A stretch of DNA of 9,510 nucleotides. Origin: Planctomycetia bacterium. GTDB taxonomy: Bacteria > Planctomycetota > Planctomycetia > Pirellulales > UBA1268. The stretch covers positions 1 through 9,510 of the forward strand of contig RGBY01000089.1 in the NCBI GenBank assembly GCA_009919445.1, given 5' to 3'. Under the pieces are notes generated by a model, which ran no database searches, was not told the DNA's origin, and was given only the letters and a program-made list of their open reading frames with translations. Both the position numbers and the translations under genes were made by a program. This document shows, one piece after another, positions 6,744 to 9,510 of this stretch; the first letter of the stretch is position 1; every line of letters starts with the position of its first letter.

Positions 6744-6783
6744 GGCTGCGGATCGACGTACCGATCCGCAGCCTTTTTGTTTT
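6744..6783 (+). terminator. Strong intrinsic-terminator-like hairpin between divergent genes
   Basis: Left arm GGCTGCGGATCG (6744-6755), loop ACGTAC (6756-6761) and right arm CGATCCGCAGCC (6762-6773) form a perfect 12-bp stem. It is followed at once by TTTTTGTTTT (6774-6783). Stem length, GC content, 6-base loop and T tract all match a rho-independent terminator on the plus strand. It does not follow a plus-strand gene directly: the nearest upstream plus-strand gene ends at 5757, and the SET gene starts 43 bases after the T tract. It could end read-through or antisense transcription across the EEP gene, or act as an attenuator for SET. On the minus strand it lacks a T tract and would sit in the EEP leader. 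Confidence 0.75.
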
Positions 6784-6809
6784 GCCACCCGTTTGTTCTG
6801 CAGCATAAA
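6782..6809 (+). promoter_or_regulatory. Possible sigma-70-like promoter for the SET gene
   Basis: TTGCCA (6782-6787, five of six to TTGACA) and CATAAA (6804-6809, four of six to TATAAT) are 16 bases apart, just after the terminator-like T tract and upstream of the ATG at 6826. Transcription would begin only about ten bases before the start codon. Promoter rules in planctomycetes are not well enough known to me to say more. Confidence 0.22.
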
Positions 6810-6825
6810 AGATTTTCAACCACCC

Positions 6826-7377
6826 ATGCCATCAGCCCCGTCAGTTCCGTCACCGCAAGATTCTAAGTTCGTCCCCTCATCTCTCGACCGTTCCGATGGC
6901 ACGAGCCAGCCTTTAGCCGAGCCACATCAGTCGCTGAAGAAACTGGTGCGACTTGGCGAAACGGCCGTGGGAAAGGGCGTTTTTGCTCGGCGTCGCCTGG
7001 CCGCCGACCGAATTCTCTGCGAAATCGAGGGGGAAATCCTCGATGACTATCCCGACGACCCCAACTATTGCATGGGTCTGCCCAGCGGAAAATTGCTGGA
7101 ACCGGCCGCGCCACTGCGATTTTTGAATCACAGTTGCGATCCCAACTGCGAACTTTTCTATTGGGAGGACGAAGAGACGAACCAGCAGGAAGACCGCCTG
7201 TGGCTGCAGACCATCCGACCGATCGCCGCTGGCGAACAACTGCTTATCGATTATTGCTGGCCAGCCGAGACAGCAATACCGTGCCGGTGCGGGGCAACAA
7301 CCTGCCGGGGCTGGATCGTCGATCCGGACGAGGAGCACCTTCTGCCAGCAGCAGTCGCTGGCGGCGCTGGAGCCTGA
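6826..7377 (+). CDS. SET-domain protein with post-SET zinc cluster (putative lysine methyltransferase)
   Basis: 183 residues, predicted cytoplasmic. Residues 1-38 are a Ser/Pro-rich, probably disordered N-terminus. The SET domain then runs from about residue 39 to 164. VGKGVFARRRLAAD (48-61) is the SET-N AdoMet-binding element. RFLNHSCDPNCE (98-109) contains the invariant NHSCxPN. GEQLLIDYCW (136-145) holds the conserved GE-L--DY with catalytic Tyr143. A post-SET cluster Cys153-x-Cys155-x4-Cys160 follows, which with Cys104 would bind a structural zinc. All key residues are present, so protein-lysine methylation using S-adenosylmethionine is likely; the target is unknown. The domain is compact, with little inserted sequence. 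The ATG at 6826 is preferred over a TTG at 6793, although neither has an obvious Shine-Dalgarno. Its 3' end overlaps the likely start of the RND gene. SET domains are far commoner in eukaryotes, so old transfer is possible, but composition here matches the neighbours. Confidence 0.9.
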   Translation: MPSAPSVPSPQDSKFVPSSLDRSDGTSQPLAEPHQSLKKLVRLGETAVGKGVFARRRLAADRILCEIEGEILDDYPDDPNYCMGLPSGKLLEPAAPLRFLNHSCDPNCELFYWEDEETNQQEDRLWLQTIRPIAAGEQLLIDYCWPAETAIPCRCGATTCRGWIVDPDEEHLLPAAVAGGAGA

Positions 7378-9510
7378 TCGCCGCCCTGCTGATCACAGCC
7401 GTCACTGGCTATGGCTTGACTCGCATCCGTATTGATGACGACCTGCGTTCGCTCTTGCGAACCGTCCGCCCTGCTGGCTGGACAGGTGCGGCGGCAATCG
7501 ACGAAGAATTCGCCCTCATCGACTCAGTTGGTGAACGGTTTGGTGCTCCCGACCGCGACTGCATCGTCCGCGTCAGCCGTCCAGAGGGTGACCTCTTTCA
7601 TGAACCGACCCTGGCCGAACTTCGACACCTGACCGACCGGCTGGCTGACCTTCCGCAGGTCGAACAGACCCGCTCCATGTTTGATGTCCGCCGACAGGGC
7701 GTAGCCGGAGCGCTCTTGCCGGTCATTCCGCGAACGGCTGGTGAACTTGACCCCGAAAGCCTCGCCGCTGCCCGTGACCGTGCAACAGCTCATCCACTCC
7801 TAAGCGGCCAGTTGCTCTCAGACGACAGTTCGGCCGCCCTGATCATTCTCCGCCTTCGCTCGGGCACCGACCAGCCACCAGCACTGTCACAGACGATCGA
7901 GGCGATCAAGAAGACGCTGGTAGCGGCTGCCCCAGCCGGCATCGAACTGCAGCTTACGGGGCTCCCTCCACTCCGACATGAGGCGACGCTGGCACTCCGC
8001 CGCGACATGCTTCTGTTCAATTCACTCGGGCTCACGCTGGCGATGATCCTGTCAGCAACGATTGCCCGCAGTCTGCGGTCAACACTGGTGGCCTGCCTGC
8101 CGCCGGCAGTCGGGGCTGTCTGGGCCATGGGAGTACTCGGCCTGTGTGGGGCACCGATCAACATTCTTACCAGTGTTGTTCCCTCGCTCGCTTTGGTCGT
8201 CGGCACCTGTGACTCCATTCATTTCATCGAGGACATGAGGCGGAGCGTGCGGCGGGGGCTTGATCCGCTGGCAGCCTCGAGTGGTGCGATCCGCCGCGTC
8301 GGCACTGCCTGCGGGCTCACCAGTATCGTGACTGCCATCGGCTTTGCCTCGCTGGCGGCTGCCCGAATTGAGGCCGTGCGGACCTTTGGCATTGCTGCTG
8401 CCGCCGGGGCACTGGCGAGTTTTGCAGCAGTCACCCTGCTGACCCCGCTGCTGGCTTCGACCCGCTTTTGTCAGGGGCTTCGGCTGGGCCGCTCCTGGCG
8501 ACTGGCCAGCCAGCTTGCTGCCCGACTGGCCTCATTTTCGATGGCCCATGCCCGTCCGATTGCTGCCGCCGGCCTCGTCGGCACGCTGCTGCTGACCGTG
8601 ATTGGCATGCAGGTCGACGCCGACAACCGCGTGATCGATGCCTTGCCGAGGCATGCCGAGGCCTCTCAAGCCCTGCTCGCCGTCGATGAGGAATTCGGTG
8701 GCGTCATGGGAGTTGATGTGGTCGTCCACTGGCCTGACGCTGTCACCTGGCGGGACGACGCGGTGCTCGAGGCGCTTCATCAGGTCCATGCAATTATCGA
8801 AAAGACCGAGGTCGCCAGCCACCCCATGTCACTCGCCTCCGTGCTTGCTGACATGCCACCGCGAGCCCGCCGTCGCCTGCCTGCCACCGCTGTTGAGGAA
8901 CTGGTTGACCCCGCTACAGGCATGGCCATTGTTCGTGCCCGGGTGAGTGATGCTGGTTCTCGGCAACTGGAAGAGGTTTATGCCGACATCCAGCAGCAAC
9001 TTGATCTGTTGGCTGCCGACCATGCTGGCTGGCAGTTTAATCTAGCCGGCATGTCGGTCATCTCAGCCCGTAACATCCGTCAACTCATTCGCGATCTGGG
9101 GGGCAGCCTGCTGCTGGAAGTGATCGTAATCGGCACGATCCTCGCCCTTGCCTTCCGCTCACCGGTTGCTGGCCTGGTCAGCCTGATCCCGAACGTTTTC
9201 CCGTTGGCGGTGATTGCCGCCATGATGGTGGCCAGTGGCCGCTCACTCGATCCAGCGACGGTGATCGTGTTCAACGTCTGCCTCGGGCTGGCGGTCGATG
9301 ACACGGTCCATGTGCTGGCGGCTCTGGCTCGGCATCGCCGTGAAGGGGTCTCGATTGCCTCGGCGGTCCGCCGGGCAGTGGTTGAGACTGGCAACCCGGT
9401 CGTGCTTGGCGGCCTGGTGCTTGGCGTCGGCTTTGCAGCAGTGACGGTAAGCAGCGTGCCGTCGCTGGCTGGCTTTGGCCGGCTGGCCTGTGCCGCCGTG
9501 CTGGCAGCAA
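7281..9510 (+). CDS. RND/MMPL-superfamily transporter, first 743 residues (runs off right edge)
   Basis: Open without a stop to the window edge. Residues about 31-47 (WSLIAALLITAVTGYG) are TM1, followed by RIDDDLRSL, the usual start of the first extracytoplasmic loop. A first membrane block begins near residue 243 (MLLFNSLGLTLAMIL) and includes VVGTCDSIHF with Asp311. After a second amphipathic loop, the second block begins near residue 612 and contains GLAVDDTVHVL with Asp673-Asp674, the repeated G-x-x-x-D(D) motif of TM4/TM10 linked to proton coupling. The two-repeat layout fits MMPL/HAE3-type or sterol-sensing-like RND proteins that move lipids or other hydrophobic compounds. The start is uncertain. 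There is no in-frame ATG near TM1; GTG codons at 7281 and 7287 are the best candidates, and both overlap the end of the SET gene by about 90 bases in another frame. That overlap suggests co-transcription and perhaps coupled translation. The substrate is unknown. Confidence 0.88.
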   Translation, partial: MPVRGNNLPGLDRRSGRGAPSASSSRWRRWSLIAALLITAVTGYGLTRIRIDDDLRSLLRTVRPAGWTGAAAIDEEFALIDSVGERFGAPDRDCIVRVSRPEGDLFHEPTLAELRHLTDRLADLPQVEQTRSMFDVRRQGVAGALLPVIPRTAGELDPESLAAARDRATAHPLLSGQLLSDDSSAALIILRLRSGTDQPPALSQTIEAIKKTLVAAAPAGIELQLTGLPPLRHEATLALRRDMLLFNSLGLTLAMILSATIARSLRSTLVACLPPAVGAVWAMGVLGLCGAPINILTSVVPSLALVVGTCDSIHFIEDMRRSVRRGLDPLAASSGAIRRVGTACGLTSIVTAIGFASLAAARIEAVRTFGIAAAAGALASFAAVTLLTPLLASTRFCQGLRLGRSWRLASQLAARLASFSMAHARPIAAAGLVGTLLLTVIGMQVDADNRVIDALPRHAEASQALLAVDEEFGGVMGVDVVVHWPDAVTWRDDAVLEALHQVHAIIEKTEVASHPMSLASVLADMPPRARRRLPATAVEELVDPATGMAIVRARVSDAGSRQLEEVYADIQQQLDLLAADHAGWQFNLAGMSVISARNIRQLIRDLGGSLLLEVIVIGTILALAFRSPVAGLVSLIPNVFPLAVIAAMMVASGRSLDPATVIVFNVCLGLAVDDTVHVLAALARHRREGVSIASAVRRAVVETGNPVVLGGLVLGVGFAAVTVSSVPSLAGFGRLACAAVLAA

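Noticed and set aside
6720..6806. 29-residue N-terminal extension of the EEP protein from the codon at 6806
   Set aside because: It would translate through the 12-bp hairpin, gives a Lys/Arg-rich segment before a complete signal peptide, and a Shine-Dalgarno sequence serves the ATG at 6719 instead.
7790..9394. Minus-strand open frames of 70-140 codons opposite the RND gene
   Set aside because: The plus strand carries a continuous frame with TM segments and paired RND motifs. The antisense products are Ser/Arg/Ala-rich shadows.

Overview
The window (about 9.5 kb, GC-rich throughout) looks like chromosomal DNA from a planctomycete, probably of the Pirellulales type. This is inferred from the gene repertoire: a Tat-exported xylose-isomerase-like TIM-barrel protein, a degenerate sulfatase-fold protein, a large secreted protein of unknown function, a secreted endonuclease/exonuclease/phosphatase (EEP), a bacterial SET-domain protein and an MMPL/RND transporter. 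Ribosome-binding sites are mixed in strength, and none of this proves the lineage. I see no mobile element, tRNA, rRNA, CRISPR array or phage gene. Coding density is high: the longest gap between genes is 197 bases.

Layout. (1) 1-1872, minus: N-terminal 624 residues of a large secreted protein that runs off the left edge. (2) 2070-3356, minus: a cytoplasmic sulfatase/alkaline-phosphatase-superfamily protein whose catalytic and most metal-binding positions are replaced, so it is probably a pseudoenzyme. (3) Divergent from it, 3396-4826, plus: a complete POT/PTR2 (SLC15-like) proton-coupled peptide transporter. (4) 4846-5757, plus: a Tat-exported sugar-phosphate isomerase/epimerase-like TIM barrel, 19 bases after the transporter and probably in its operon. 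(5) 5805-6719, minus, convergent with it: a secreted EEP phosphohydrolase. (6) 6826-7377, plus: a compact SET-domain protein with an intact post-SET zinc cluster. (7) About 7281 to the right edge, plus: an RND/MMPL-family membrane protein that overlaps the SET gene and is truncated by the window.

The most striking non-coding element is a perfect 12-bp inverted repeat with a 6-base loop and a T-rich tail at 6744-6783, between the divergent EEP and SET genes. It has the form of an intrinsic terminator on the plus strand. No terminator is visible after the isomerase-like gene, so one reading is that plus-strand transcription crosses the EEP gene as antisense and stops here. On the minus strand the same hairpin lies in the EEP leader just ahead of its Shine-Dalgarno sequence.

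How the genes might work together is only partly legible. The POT transporter and the exported TIM-barrel protein form a plausible uptake/catabolism pair. The SET and RND genes look translationally coupled, but no shared pathway is evident. I do not see a convincing complete new system. The pseudo-sulfatase, the SET-RND overlap and the terminator-like leader are the best leads.
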